Shown: positions 43,550-52,058, counted from the stretch's first letter. The stretch is DNA of 64,000 nucleotides from Chloroflexota bacterium (GCA_016191345.1 JACPOU010000004.1:38932-102931), one strand, 5' to 3'. The notes: generated by a model not told the origin, from the letters alone. Made by a program: numbers and translations.

Positions 43550-44602
43550 ATGACCGACAAGTCCGGCCGCGAGCCGGAGCAGCGCCTGCCCGCCCGCCGC
43601 GAGCCGAGCACCCCGGCCCCCGCGGACCGCTTCACGGCCCCGGCGAGCGCCCACCCGCCGGAGCTCAGCCCGGAACGGGCGGCGCGCATCGTCCGCCAGT
43701 CCGCGAGCGCCCGCTGGGTCGGCTTCCTCGTCGTCTGCGTCGTCGTCCTCTTCACCATCGTCTACTACTTCTACGAGGTCGGCGCGCCGCTGGGCCTCTC
43801 CAAGCCGCGCCTCGACGCCCAGGCGGAGCAACAGCAGGTGACCGCGGTCGTCCGCGGCTACAACCTCTACCAGGCCAACTGCGCCCGTTGCCACGGCCCC
43901 AACGGCAAGTGCACCGCGGAGGGCTACATCGCCCCGCCGCTCAACGACCAGTCGAAACTCTTCGCGCACCTCAGCGCGCAGTACCTGAAGAACGTCCTCA
44001 CGGTCGGCGGCCGATACGTCTGCGGCAACGCGAACAGCCTGATGCCCGTCTGGGCGGACACGAACGGCGGGCCCCTGAACTACCGTCAGATCGAGGAGCT
44101 CATCGCCTTCATCCGCGCGCCATCGACCCAGGAGTACGTCATCCGGAACCCGGAGCTGAACGAGCCGGTCCTGGATGCGAACGGCAAGGCCAAGACCTTC
44201 AAGGGCTGGCTGGATCCCGCGTACAAGCCGGATCCCTCGGCGACCCCGGTTCCGGCCTGCTACCTCGGCGACGGCGGCGCCCAGCCGACCCAGGGGCCCA
44301 CGGTCCCGCCGGACACCCAGACCGTCGCCGTCACCGCCGAGGGCATCGCCTTCGACGTGACCCAGCTGACGGTCGACGCGGGCAAGGACTTCGCCATCGA
44401 CTTCATCCAGAAGGACGCTGGCGTCGGCGGCCACAACGTCGAGATCCGGGCCCAGGACGGGACGAGCCTCTTCAAGGGCGCCGTCCTGAACGACCCGGGC
44501 GAGACGACCTATCTCGTGCCGAAGCTGGCCCCCGGCACGTATGTCTTCATCTGCTCCGTCCACCCCATTCCGGCGATGACCGGCACGCTCACCGTCAAGT
44601 AG
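43550..44602 (+). CDS. Membrane-anchored cytochrome c fused to a cupredoxin domain
   Basis: A 350-residue protein. One transmembrane helix (WVGFLVVCVVVLFTIVYYF) follows a Pro-rich cytosolic N-terminus. The monoheme cytochrome c has CARCHG and a probable Met ligand in NSLMPVW. The C-terminal ~100 residues form a blue-copper domain with the ligand set His (GGHNVEI), Cys-His (ICSVHPIPAM) and Met. The fusion would pass electrons from Rieske through heme c to Cu within one chain, toward an oxidase or other acceptor. In the operon it follows Rieske by 36 bp. Confidence 0.93.
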   Translation: MTDKSGREPEQRLPARREPSTPAPADRFTAPASAHPPELSPERAARIVRQSASARWVGFLVVCVVVLFTIVYYFYEVGAPLGLSKPRLDAQAEQQQVTAVVRGYNLYQANCARCHGPNGKCTAEGYIAPPLNDQSKLFAHLSAQYLKNVLTVGGRYVCGNANSLMPVWADTNGGPLNYRQIEELIAFIRAPSTQEYVIRNPELNEPVLDANGKAKTFKGWLDPAYKPDPSATPVPACYLGDGGAQPTQGPTVPPDTQTVAVTAEGIAFDVTQLTVDAGKDFAIDFIQKDAGVGGHNVEIRAQDGTSLFKGAVLNDPGETTYLVPKLAPGTYVFICSVHPIPAMTGTLTVK

Positions 44603-44611
44603 GCAGGGACG

Positions 44612-46078
44612 ATGACGCAGGCACGCAGCGGCGGGACCCGGATCGGGCGCAAACGCGCCCTCATGGGCCTCCTCGATGCCGACGGCTGGAGCTGGGCGGG
44701 CCTCAAGGCGTTCTTCTGGTTCATCGTCCTGATCTTCTTTCTGGCCTACCTGCCGGATCGGGCCTACTACTTCACGGTGAACCGGACGATCGACCTCGGG
44801 CTGCTGGCCTGGTCGCCGGTCAACCTCTGCCCTCCCGCCAACAAGACCCTGCCCTGTCCCGCGCCCGTCGGCGCCGTCATCCCCTGGGAGGCGAGCCCCA
44901 GCGGCCTGAACCTCCCCGCGCCCCGCGTCAATGCCGCCGCGGCGCAGCTCGGCACGCGTCTCGTGCTCGCCGGCGGGACGGACGGCGCGGCCGCCACCAC
45001 GACGACCTACATCGCGAACCTCAAGGACGGCAACTTCGACGCCTGGACCGAGGGGCCAGCCCTGCCGGAGCCCCGGAGCAGCGCGTCGCTCGTCGTCATC
45101 GGGAGCACCGCGTATCTCCTCGGCGGCGCGGACGCGGCTGGCAAGCCGACGGACACGATCTGGTCGATGACCGTCGATTCCGAGACGTCCGCGCTCGGGG
45201 CCTGGACGCCGGTCGAGGGCCTGACCCTCCCGGAGCCACGCACCGGTGCGTCCGCGCTGTCCGTCTCGGACGGGCTCGTCGTCGTCGGCGGGCGGGGTGC
45301 CGACGGAGCCCCGACCGCGACCACCTGGAAGTCGACGCTCGGCCTCAAGGGCGGCAAGCCCACCCTCGGCCAGTTCGAGAAGGGCGCGGATCTCCTCCAG
45401 CCCGTTGCCGACGCCTCGATCACCCAGGTCGGCGACTACCTCTGGGTCCTCGGCGGCTCCGACGCCAACGGACCGGTCGGCGCGATCCAGCGCGGCACGA
45501 TCGCGACCGTGCCCGTCCCGGAGACGCCCGCCCCGAACGCGACACCGGCGCCGCTCGCCCTGCTCCAATGGGCGGTCGCGGATGCCTACAACCTGCCGGC
45601 CGGGCGGACCTCGGCCGCGGGCTTCGGGGCGAACGGCACGCTCTACGTCGTCGGTGGCAACGACGGCACGGGGCCGCGCAGGGAGCTCTACTGGTCCGTC
45701 CCCAACGGCGACGGCACGCTGCCGGGCTGGAAGCACCTCGCCCAGACGGACCTGCCGTCGGGTCTCGAGGGTGCCTCGCCGCTCGTCTTCGGCTCGAGCG
45801 CGTTCATCATCGGCGGCACGACTGCGGACGGGCCGCTCTCGAGCGCCGTCAGGGCGAACCTCGCCCCGCAGGAGCCGTTCTTCCAGGCCGGCCTCGTCGG
45901 GCTCGTGGTGCCCGCGCTCAAGATCGACGGCGAGATCGGCCAGCAGTTGGGCTACCTGAGCGCGGCCGGCCTCGGCACGGTCAACGGCATCATCCTGCTG
46001 CTGATCGGCTGGGCGTACAACCACAAGCCCCAGGTCCGGGCCTGGGTGGATCGCCGCCGGGCTCGCCGCCGGGGCTGA
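44612..46078 (+). CDS. Membrane-anchored six-Kelch-repeat protein of the bc operon
   Basis: A 488-residue protein with an N-terminal helix (LKAFFWFIVLIFFLAYL), a C-terminal helix (GTVNGIILLLIGWAY) and a basic tail. Between them are six Kelch-type repeats, each with a GG doublet (LVLAGGTDG, YLLGGADAAG, VVVGGRGADG, WVLGGSDANG, YVVGGNDG, FIIGGTTADG), enough for a closed propeller facing outside. It begins 9 bp after the cytochrome c-cupredoxin gene, with GCAGGGA upstream. No enzymatic motif is seen. It may be an accessory subunit or docking partner of the bc complex. Confidence 0.85.
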   Translation: MTQARSGGTRIGRKRALMGLLDADGWSWAGLKAFFWFIVLIFFLAYLPDRAYYFTVNRTIDLGLLAWSPVNLCPPANKTLPCPAPVGAVIPWEASPSGLNLPAPRVNAAAAQLGTRLVLAGGTDGAAATTTTYIANLKDGNFDAWTEGPALPEPRSSASLVVIGSTAYLLGGADAAGKPTDTIWSMTVDSETSALGAWTPVEGLTLPEPRTGASALSVSDGLVVVGGRGADGAPTATTWKSTLGLKGGKPTLGQFEKGADLLQPVADASITQVGDYLWVLGGSDANGPVGAIQRGTIATVPVPETPAPNATPAPLALLQWAVADAYNLPAGRTSAAGFGANGTLYVVGGNDGTGPRRELYWSVPNGDGTLPGWKHLAQTDLPSGLEGASPLVFGSSAFIIGGTTADGPLSSAVRANLAPQEPFFQAGLVGLVVPALKIDGEIGQQLGYLSAAGLGTVNGIILLLIGWAYNHKPQVRAWVDRRRARRRG

Positions 46079-46094
46079 TCGACGCGAGCCTCGC

Positions 46095-46487
46095 TCAGCC
46101 GGGGAGGGCGCCCTCGCCCGGGTCCGGGGGGCCCGATCGGACCGGCAGTCCGGCCCGCTCCCAGGCGAGCATCCCACCACCGACGTTCGCCACGTCCGGC
46201 CAGCCGTTGCCGATCAGGAACGCGGTCGCCTGGCCGCTCCTTGCTCCCGAGCGGCAGATCATGAGCAGGGGCCGGTCCTGGGGCAGCTCGCGGTGGCGCT
46301 GGACGAAGGCGGAGAGGGGCATCAGCACGGCGCCCGGAGCGCGGACCTGGGCGAACTCGTCCGGCTCGCGCACGTCCACGAGGAGCGGTGCGGGCGCCGC
46401 GGCTTCGCGGGTCGCGGCGGATCCGGCTTCGAGGCGGTCGTGCGCCGTCGCGACGTCGACGGCGGGGATGCGGTTCGGGTCGATCAC
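46095..46487 (-). CDS. Rhodanese-like sulfurtransferase
   Basis: A single-domain 130-residue rhodanese. The catalytic loop CRSGARSGQAT and VDVREPDEF are intact, with the CH2B-type ending GGGMLAWERAGLPV. Cytosolic, no signal peptide. The GTG start overlaps the DUF309 stop by four bases (GTGA), so it closes a three-gene operon DUF2203-DUF309-rhodanese. Confidence 0.92.
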   Translation of the reverse strand: MIDPNRIPAVDVATAHDRLEAGSAATREAAAPAPLLVDVREPDEFAQVRAPGAVLMPLSAFVQRHRELPQDRPLLMICRSGARSGQATAFLIGNGWPDVANVGGGMLAWERAGLPVRSGPPDPGEGALPG

Positions 46488-46915
46488 GGGACGCGGACCT
46501 CCAGGCGGGGAATCGGGATCGGCTGGACGGGTTCGCCGCGGTCCAGGCGGGCATGTGCGGTGCGGATCAGGCCGAGGAGCGCGGGGACGTCGATGCCCCA
46601 GGCAGGACCGGCCGCGCCGGCGTTCGCGAGCCGGAGCTCGGCGCCGGCGAGGTTCTTCGCCACGCCCGCGGGATTGCCCCGGGCGAGGTGGACGAACGCG
46701 GCCGCGGTCTTGATGAGCCCGGCATGAAGCGCCCGCTCCGCGGGATCCGAGGCCCCCATCCAGGCGGGCTCCAGATGCTCGTGGGCGAGGAAGGCGTCGC
46801 CTCGGTCGTACGCCTCGAGGCCCGCGTCGAACGCTGCTCGCCTCGCCGCCTCCGGGAGCGGCCGGTACGCCTTTCCCCGCCCGTTCTCCTGGATCGTGAC
46901 CGGCCGCGTGGTCAC
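46484..46915 (-). CDS. DUF309 domain protein
   Basis: A 143-residue helical protein of the DUF309 family. The signature is AYDRGDAFLAHEHLEPAWMG, followed by ALHAGLIKTAAAFVHLARGNPAGVAKNL. Function is unknown in the family, though it is frequently found with DUF2203 proteins. The GTG at 46915 overlaps the DUF2203 stop (GTGA). The ORF-track start at 46972 would overlap that gene by 61 bases. Confidence 0.88.
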   Translation of the reverse strand: MTTRPVTIQENGRGKAYRPLPEAARRAAFDAGLEAYDRGDAFLAHEHLEPAWMGASDPAERALHAGLIKTAAAFVHLARGNPAGVAKNLAGAELRLANAGAAGPAWGIDVPALLGLIRTAHARLDRGEPVQPIPIPRLEVRVP

Positions 46916-47322
46916 GTCAGGTCGGCCAGCCGGTGACGCCCCCCGAAGCCCTCGTCCTGCTCGTGCCACCACTCGATCGGTCCCTCTCCCAGGCGCCAGC
47001 AGAGCCAGATCGGGCGGCCGTTCGCGAGCGCCGGGAAGTCGATCAGCCCGGTCTCGATCTCCCGGAGCGTCACGTCGCGTTCCACCAGGCGGGTCACGCC
47101 GGCCTGCATCTGGTCGATGAGGCCCTGCATACGGAGCCGGATCCGGCGCGTCTCCGCGACCGCGGTCGAGCTGGGGGCGGCCAGGTTCTCCTCCTCGGCG
47201 GCCTCGGAAACGGCATCACGCAGGCGGATCAGCTCGGCCCGCTGGTCGCGCAGGTCGAGAAGGATTCGTTCGACATCCGGAACGGCGGCGTTCGCCTCGT
47301 CGATGTCGTAGTAGCGCGTCAT
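46912..47322 (-). CDS. DUF2203 family protein
   Basis: A 136-residue protein. An N-terminal coiled-coil-like helical pair is followed by the family signature LREIETGLIDFPALANGRPIWLCW and IEWWHEQDEGFGGRHRL. Function unknown. ATG 47322 has TAGAAT six bases upstream and no ribosome site (leaderless pattern). It is first in its operon and divergent from the aminotransferase, whose own start is arranged in the same way only 31 bp away. Confidence 0.9.
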   Translation of the reverse strand: MTRYYDIDEANAAVPDVERILLDLRDQRAELIRLRDAVSEAAEEENLAAPSSTAVAETRRIRLRMQGLIDQMQAGVTRLVERDVTLREIETGLIDFPALANGRPIWLCWRLGEGPIEWWHEQDEGFGGRHRLADLT

Positions 47323-47328
47323 GTCCGG

Positions 47329-47334
47329 ATTCTA
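47329..47334 (-). promoter_or_regulatory. Candidate leaderless -10 hexamer TAGAAT
   Basis: TAGAAT six bases before the ATG at 47322 on the minus strand. Confidence 0.55.
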
Positions 47335-47340
47335 GGCACG

Positions 47341-47346
47341 TATGAT
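47341..47346 (+). promoter_or_regulatory. Candidate leaderless -10 hexamer TATGAT
   Basis: TATGAT seven bases before ATG 47354. The ORF-track ATG at 47342 lies inside the hexamer, so 47354 is the better start. Confidence 0.55.
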
Positions 47347-47353
47347 GCCGGGC

Positions 47354-48532
47354 ATGCGAATCGCGGCACGGATGGGCTCCATCGGCACCGAGACGGCGTT
47401 CGAGGCCGCGGCGCGCGCCCGCGCCCTCGAGGCCACCGGGCGCTCGATCATCCACCTCGAGGTCGGCGAACCGGACTTCGACACGCCGGCCAACGTCCGC
47501 GAGGCGGCGAAGCGGGCGCTCGACGAGGGCGCCACGCACTACCCGCCGTACGCCGGCCTGCCGGACCTCCGGGCGGCGATCGCCGAGGACGCGGCGGCGC
47601 GGAAGGGCTTCCCGGTGGACCCGAGCCAGGTCTTCGTGACCATCGGCGGCAAGGGCGTCATGGTCTACGCGATCCTCGCCCTCGTGGACCCGGGCGACGA
47701 GGTCATCGTCCCCGACCCGGGCTACCCGATCTACGATTCGCTGACCCGGTTCGTCGGCGGGACGCCGGTGCCGATCCCGATCCGCCAGGAGGACGACTTC
47801 CGCCTCGACATCGACCGGCTGGCCGGGCTCATCACGCCGAGGACGAAGCTCCTCGTCCTCAACTCCCCGGCGAACCCGACCGGCGGCGTCCTGACACGCG
47901 AGGACAACGAGCGGATCGCCGAGCTGGCGATCCGGCACGACCTCGTCGTCCTCGCTGACGAGATCTACGGCCGGATCCTGTACGACGGCGCGGAGCACGT
48001 CTCGATCGCGAGCCTGCCGGGCATGGCCGAGCGCACGGTCGTCCTCGACGGCTTCTCGAAGACCTTCGCGATGACCGGCTGGCGCCTCGGCTACGCGATC
48101 GTGCCCGACTGGCTCGTCAAGGCCTACGGGACGCTGATCATCAACACCGTCAGCGGGGCGACGACGTTCGCCCAGCGCGGCGCGATCGAGGCGATCCGGG
48201 GGCCGCAGGGACCGATGGACGAGATGGTCGCCGAGTTCCGGGCCCGGCGCGACCTCGTCGTCGACGGCCTGAACGAGATCCCGGGCTTCTCCTGCCTCCG
48301 CCCCAGCGGCGCGTTCTACGTCTTCCCGGACATCTCCGGCACGGGCTTCACCGGCGCCGAGCTCGCCACGCGGCTGCTCCAGGAGACGGGGGTCTGCGTC
48401 CTCGCCGGGACGGCGTTCGGGCACGTCGGGACGCACCACATCCGGATCTCGTACGCGAACTCGCGGGAGAACCTGGCCGAGGCCCTGTCGCGGATCCGCG
48501 GCTTCATCGCCGCGAACCCGAACCGTGGTTGA
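47354..48532 (+). CDS. PLP-dependent aminotransferase class I (aspartate/aromatic type)
   Basis: A 392-residue fold-type I aminotransferase. It shows [25 protein letters not shown], the PLP-Lys motif [16 protein letters not shown] and the carboxylate-binding Arg in HHIRISYA. Subgroup I-gamma aspartate aminotransferases fit best, but specificity is not certain. The start at 47354 rather than the track's 47342 is preferred because of the leaderless promoter. It is translationally coupled (TTGA overlap) to a 2-hydroxyacid dehydrogenase, suggesting amino acid or hydroxypyruvate/glyoxylate metabolism. Confidence 0.9.
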   Translation: MRIAARMGSIGTETAFEAAARARALEATGRSIIHLEVGEPDFDTPANVREAAKRALDEGATHYPPYAGLPDLRAAIAEDAAARKGFPVDPSQVFVTIGGKGVMVYAILALVDPGDEVIVPDPGYPIYDSLTRFVGGTPVPIPIRQEDDFRLDIDRLAGLITPRTKLLVLNSPANPTGGVLTREDNERIAELAIRHDLVVLADEIYGRILYDGAEHVSIASLPGMAERTVVLDGFSKTFAMTGWRLGYAIVPDWLVKAYGTLIINTVSGATTFAQRGAIEAIRGPQGPMDEMVAEFRARRDLVVDGLNEIPGFSCLRPSGAFYVFPDISGTGFTGAELATRLLQETGVCVLAGTAFGHVGTHHIRISYANSRENLAEALSRIRGFIAANPNRG

Positions 48533-49566
48533 GGGCGGGTGCCGTGGCTGACGGCGCGGGCGGCAGTGGATCCGGCGCGGCGCGCCCCCGCGTCTTCGTC
48601 GCGCGGGTCATCCCCGAGGACGGCCTCCGGCCGGTGCTCGAGGCCTGCGAGGCGCGGGTCTGGGAGGACGAGCTGCCGCCGCCCCGCGAGGAGCTCCTCC
48701 GGGCGATCGAGGGCTGCGCGGGGGTCCTGACCCTGCTCACGGACAAGGTCGACGACGAATTCCTCGACCGGGCGGGGCCGGGCCTTCGTGTCGTCTCCAA
48801 CTACGCCGTCGGGTTCGACAACGTCGACGTCGCGGCGTGCACCCGGCGCGGCGTGGCGGTCGGCAACACGCCCGGTGTCCTCACCGACACGACCGCGGAC
48901 CTCGCCTGGGCGCTCCTGATGGCCGCCGCCCGCCGGATCCCGGAGGGTGACCGGTACGTCCGCGGCGGCCGCTGGAAGACATGGGGCCCGATGCTCCTCC
49001 TGGGACCGGATGTCCACGGCGCGACGATCGGGATCGTGGGCTTCGGGCGGATCGGGCAGGCGGTCGCCCGGCGGGCGGCCGGCTTCGGGATGCGGATCCT
49101 GTACCACGACCTGCACCGCCACGATGCGGCCGTGGAGGCCGAGTTCGCGGCGACGTTCCTGCCGCTCGAGGAGCTGCTCGCCCAGGCCGACTTCGTGTCG
49201 CTCCATGTCAACCTGACGCCGGAAACGCGGCACCTCATGAACGCCGAGCGGCTCGGCTGGATGAAGCGGGACGCGGTGCTCGTGAACACGTCGCGCGGCC
49301 CGGTCGTCGACCCGAAGGCGCTGTACGAAGCGCTCCGTGACGGCACGATCTTCGCCGCGGCGCTGGACGTCACGGATCCCGAGCCGATCCCGGCCGACGA
49401 CCCGCTCCTGGGCCTCGACAACTGCCTCGTCGTGCCACACATCGCATCCGCGTCGCGCGCGACCCGCGGCAGGATGGCCTCGATGGCCGCCGCGAACCTC
49501 ATCGCCGGCGTCCGTGGCGAGCGTCTCCCGACCCCGGTCAACCCCGAGGTCTACGGGCGAGGCTGA
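48529..49566 (+). CDS. D-2-hydroxyacid dehydrogenase (glyoxylate/hydroxypyruvate reductase-like)
   Basis: A 345-residue NAD(P)-dependent dehydrogenase with Rossmann GxGxxG in [16 protein letters not shown], substrate loop [11 protein letters not shown], catalytic Arg in [10 protein letters not shown] and the Asp/Glu-His pair ending in VVPHIASAS. Closest in pattern to GyaR glyoxylate reductases. The TTG start overlaps the aminotransferase stop (TTGA); GTG 48544 is an alternative. The pairing suggests a transaminase product reduced by this enzyme. Confidence 0.9.
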   Translation: MRAGAVADGAGGSGSGAARPRVFVARVIPEDGLRPVLEACEARVWEDELPPPREELLRAIEGCAGVLTLLTDKVDDEFLDRAGPGLRVVSNYAVGFDNVDVAACTRRGVAVGNTPGVLTDTTADLAWALLMAAARRIPEGDRYVRGGRWKTWGPMLLLGPDVHGATIGIVGFGRIGQAVARRAAGFGMRILYHDLHRHDAAVEAEFAATFLPLEELLAQADFVSLHVNLTPETRHLMNAERLGWMKRDAVLVNTSRGPVVDPKALYEALRDGTIFAAALDVTDPEPIPADDPLLGLDNCLVVPHIASASRATRGRMASMAAANLIAGVRGERLPTPVNPEVYGRG

Positions 49567-49769
49567 GCGGTCGGCGAGGTCAGGGTTCCGGCGTCGGCAC
49601 GCCGACCCCGCGATGAGCAGGGGGCGGGACGAGCAATCCACCGGCGAGACGCGCGATCGACCCCTGCATCGCTCGCGCCGGCTCGGCGTCGGGCCCTGCC
49701 CTGTCCAGCTGCGAGTGCATGGCCCCCAGCCTTCGCTACGTCGTTATCGTTTGCCAAGAAGGGAGCTGG

Positions 49770-50522
49770 ATGCGGAACCGCTTCGCAGAATGGGTGGCGC
49801 GCCATGAGGTCGCCTGGGAACTTACGTTTGCCGGGCTTGCCATTGTGTTCGTGGCGCTCGCCTTCGTCCCGGTTACCGTTGGCGCGGCGGACGAGGCCGT
49901 CGTCGAGGCTGCCGAATGGGTGATCACGGCAGTCTTCGCAGCAGAGTTCCTCGCGCGTCTCGGGTCCTCATCTGATCGCAGTCGCTACATCCGCGGCCAC
50001 TGGATCGACTTGGTCGCGCTGGTGCCTCCGGCCCGGTGGCTACGGCCTTTCCGTTTGCTCCGCCTGATTCGTCTCGTTCGTGCGTTCGCCGGCTTCGGCC
50101 GAGCCCTGACCTCGGTTGAGCGACTGGCACGCCACACTGGGCTCGTGTGGCTCCTCGTAGCTTGGGCAGCGGTCGCGATCCTGACCTCGATCGGCCTCTA
50201 CGTCGCCGAGAACGGGACGAACGAGGCGATCACTGATCCGCTTGATGCTCTGTGGTGGGGCATCACGACGATGACGACCGTCGGCTATGGCGACGTCTAC
50301 CCGGTCACCGGTGAGGGGCGCGTCGCGGCGTCGGTCCTGATGATCCTGGGGATCCTTCTGTATTCGTCGATCACCGCCACGATCGCGAGCTTTCTCATGG
50401 GTACGAGATCCGGCCCCTCGCCCGCAGCGCGTATCCGTGAGCTCGCCATCCTCCGTGACGAGGGATTCATCGACGACGAGGCGTTCGCGGCAAAGCGCGA
50501 CGAACTTCTCGCTCAACTCTGA
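49770..50522 (+). CDS. Voltage-gated-type K+ channel with C-terminal SHOCT-like motif
   Basis: A 250-residue six-helix ion channel. S4 carries regularly spaced Arg (RPFRLLRLIRLVRAF). The pore has the filter MTTVGYGDVYP between S5 and S6. The last 30 residues (IRELAILRDEGFIDDEAFAAKRDELL) match the SHOCT oligomerisation motif. ATG 49770 with AAGGGAG upstream is preferred to the track's 49719. Codon use is visibly more relaxed (more A/T third positions) than in neighbours. Together with tRNA-Lys just downstream, this hints at acquisition by transfer. Confidence 0.9.
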   Translation: MRNRFAEWVARHEVAWELTFAGLAIVFVALAFVPVTVGAADEAVVEAAEWVITAVFAAEFLARLGSSSDRSRYIRGHWIDLVALVPPARWLRPFRLLRLIRLVRAFAGFGRALTSVERLARHTGLVWLLVAWAAVAILTSIGLYVAENGTNEAITDPLDALWWGITTMTTVGYGDVYPVTGEGRVAASVLMILGILLYSSITATIASFLMGTRSGPSPAARIRELAILRDEGFIDDEAFAAKRDELLAQL

Positions 50523-50536
50523 GGGAGGCTACGTTA

Positions 50537-50698
50537 TTGAGTTTCCGGATGCGACGGGGCCGTGCGTCGTTGAGCGTCGGTCCGCGAGGCCCTAGGGTTG
50601 GCTTCCGCCTGGGCTGTCTGCTCCCGATACTGCTGGTCGCGGTGGCTCTTGCCCATCTACCCAGTGCCCGGCCGGTGAACCGCGAACCCCCGAACTGA
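50537..50698 (+). CDS. 53-aa basic single-helix membrane protein (not in ORF track)
   Basis: A TTG start at 50537 follows GGGAGG with an 8-nt spacer. The frame gives MSFRMRRGRASLSVGPRGPR, then a hydrophobic helix GCLLPILLVAVALAHL and a short polar tail before TGA. The N-terminal Arg/Ser/Gly pattern (RASLSVGPRGPRVGFRLG) resembles the tiny beta motif of DUF4236-like proteins. It lies 14 bp after the K+ channel stop and is probably co-transcribed. Too short for the supplied track. Function unknown. Confidence 0.55.
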   Translation: MSFRMRRGRASLSVGPRGPRVGFRLGCLLPILLVAVALAHLPSARPVNREPPN

Positions 50699-50717
50699 AC
50701 GTGATACGGTCCCGGCC

Positions 50718-50789
50718 GGGCCCGTAGCTCAGCGGCAGAGCAGGGGACTTTTAATCCTCGTGTCGTGGGTTCGAATCCCACCGGGCCCT
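50718..50789 (+). tRNA. tRNA-Lys (anticodon TTT)
   Basis: Complete cloverleaf: acceptor GGGCCCG/CGGGCCC, anticodon stem GGGGA/TCCTC with loop CTTTTAA (anticodon TTT), T-loop TTCGAAT, discriminator T. CCA is not encoded, unlike tRNA-Arg in this window. Confidence 0.95.
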
Positions 50790-50874
50790 CTGTTGTGACC
50801 TCCGAGCCACGCTTGCGAGGCGTCGTGATCATCGTCGCGGCTCGCTCGCCCGGCTCGTCGCGGCCCGTCCCCCC

Positions 50875-50880
50875 TAGACT
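50875..50880 (+). promoter_or_regulatory. Candidate leaderless -10 hexamer TAGACT
   Basis: TAGACT six bases before GTG 50887, no ribosome site. Confidence 0.5.
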
Positions 50881-50886
50881 GGTGGC

Positions 50887-51912
50887 GTGAAGAAGATCGG
50901 ATTCCTCTCGTTCGGCCACTGGTCGGACTCGCCCTACTCGCAGGTCCGCTCCGGGGCCGACGCGCTCATCCAGTCGATCGAGCTCGCCGAGGCGGTCGAG
51001 GAGCTCGGCGCGGACGGCGCCTACTTCCGGGTCCACCACTTCGCCCAGCAGCTGGCGTCGCCGTTCCCGCTCCTGGCGGCGATCGGCGCCCGGACAAAGC
51101 GCATCGAGATCGGGACCGCGGTCATCGACATGCGCTACGAGAACCCGCTCTACATGGTCGAGGACGCCGGCGCGGCCGACCTCATCGCGGGCGGCCGCCT
51201 CCAGCTCGGGATCAGCCGGGGCTCGCCGGAGCAGGTCATCGACGGCTTCCGGTACTTCGGCTACGCGCCCGTCGAGGGCGACCCATCGGGTGGCGACATG
51301 GCCCGCGAGCACGCGGCCGTCTTCCTCAAGGCCCTGTCCGGCGCGGGCTTCGCCCAGCCGAACCCGTCGCCGATGTTCCCGAACCCGCCCGGGCTCCTCC
51401 GTCCGGAGCCGCACTCGCCGGGGTTGCGCGACCGGATCTGGTGGGGCGCCGGCTCCCGCGCGACCGCGGAGTGGGCCGGGCAGCAGGGCATGAACCTCAT
51501 GTCGTCCACGCTCCTGACCGAGGACGCCGGGGTGCCCTTCCACGAGCTGCAGGCGGAGCAGATCCGCCGGTTCCGCGAGGCGTGGGCTGCGGCGGGCCAC
51601 GAGCGGGAGCCGAGGGTCTCGGTCAGCCGCAGCATCTTCGCCCTCGTCGATGATCGCGATCGCACCTATTTCGGGCGGGCCAACCAGGAATCGGACCAGG
51701 TGGGCTATCTGGATGCGCAGACCAGGGCGATCTTCGGGCGCTCGTACGCCGCGGAGCCGGACGTCCTCGTCCGGGAGCTCGCCAAGGACACCGCCATCGA
51801 GGCCGCGGACACGCTCCTGCTGACGGTCCCGAACCAGCTCGGCGTGGACTACAACGCCCACGCGATCGAGAGCATCCTCAAGTACGTGGCGCCGGGCCTC
51901 GGCTGGCGCTAG
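50887..51912 (+). CDS. LLM-class flavin-dependent oxidoreductase
   Basis: A 341-residue luciferase-like TIM-barrel enzyme with GADGAYFRVHHFAQQLASP near residue 40-60, IEIGTAVIDMRYENPLYMVEDA and GGRLQLGISRGSPEQV. This pattern fits FMN- or F420-dependent oxidoreductases of unknown substrate rather than true luciferases. The C-terminal region VLLTVPNQLGVDYNAHAIESIL is typical. GTG start with leaderless-type hexamer. It follows tRNA-Lys but is separately transcribed. Confidence 0.87.
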   Translation: MKKIGFLSFGHWSDSPYSQVRSGADALIQSIELAEAVEELGADGAYFRVHHFAQQLASPFPLLAAIGARTKRIEIGTAVIDMRYENPLYMVEDAGAADLIAGGRLQLGISRGSPEQVIDGFRYFGYAPVEGDPSGGDMAREHAAVFLKALSGAGFAQPNPSPMFPNPPGLLRPEPHSPGLRDRIWWGAGSRATAEWAGQQGMNLMSSTLLTEDAGVPFHELQAEQIRRFREAWAAAGHEREPRVSVSRSIFALVDDRDRTYFGRANQESDQVGYLDAQTRAIFGRSYAAEPDVLVRELAKDTAIEAADTLLLTVPNQLGVDYNAHAIESILKYVAPGLGWR

Positions 51913-52058
51913 GGAGCGAGCTCGGAGCGGGACGGAGCCCGGCACGCCGTGCCGCTGGACCCGTGGTCCGGTACGGGCCGGGCGATGGGGCGGCGACTGG
52001 ATCCGGAGGCCAGCTCTGAATTCCCGGAGGCGTCGGGCCCTCGCGTTCGGGCAGGCGG

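Noticed and set aside
49567-49700. Weak resemblance (GGCGAGGTCA ... GATCGACCC) to the 105-nt element
   Set aside because: Only the ends resemble it and the interior does not align.
49700-50790. Genomic island with attL/attR at tRNA-Lys
   Set aside because: No duplicated tRNA 3' end and no integrase gene were seen; only codon bias and proximity support it.
50467-51945. 492-aa minus-strand ORF containing GPVGFEPTTRGLKVP
   Set aside because: This peptide is the familiar mistranslation of a tRNA 3' half (here tRNA-Lys antisense). The ORF is antisense to the LLM oxidoreductase and tRNA.
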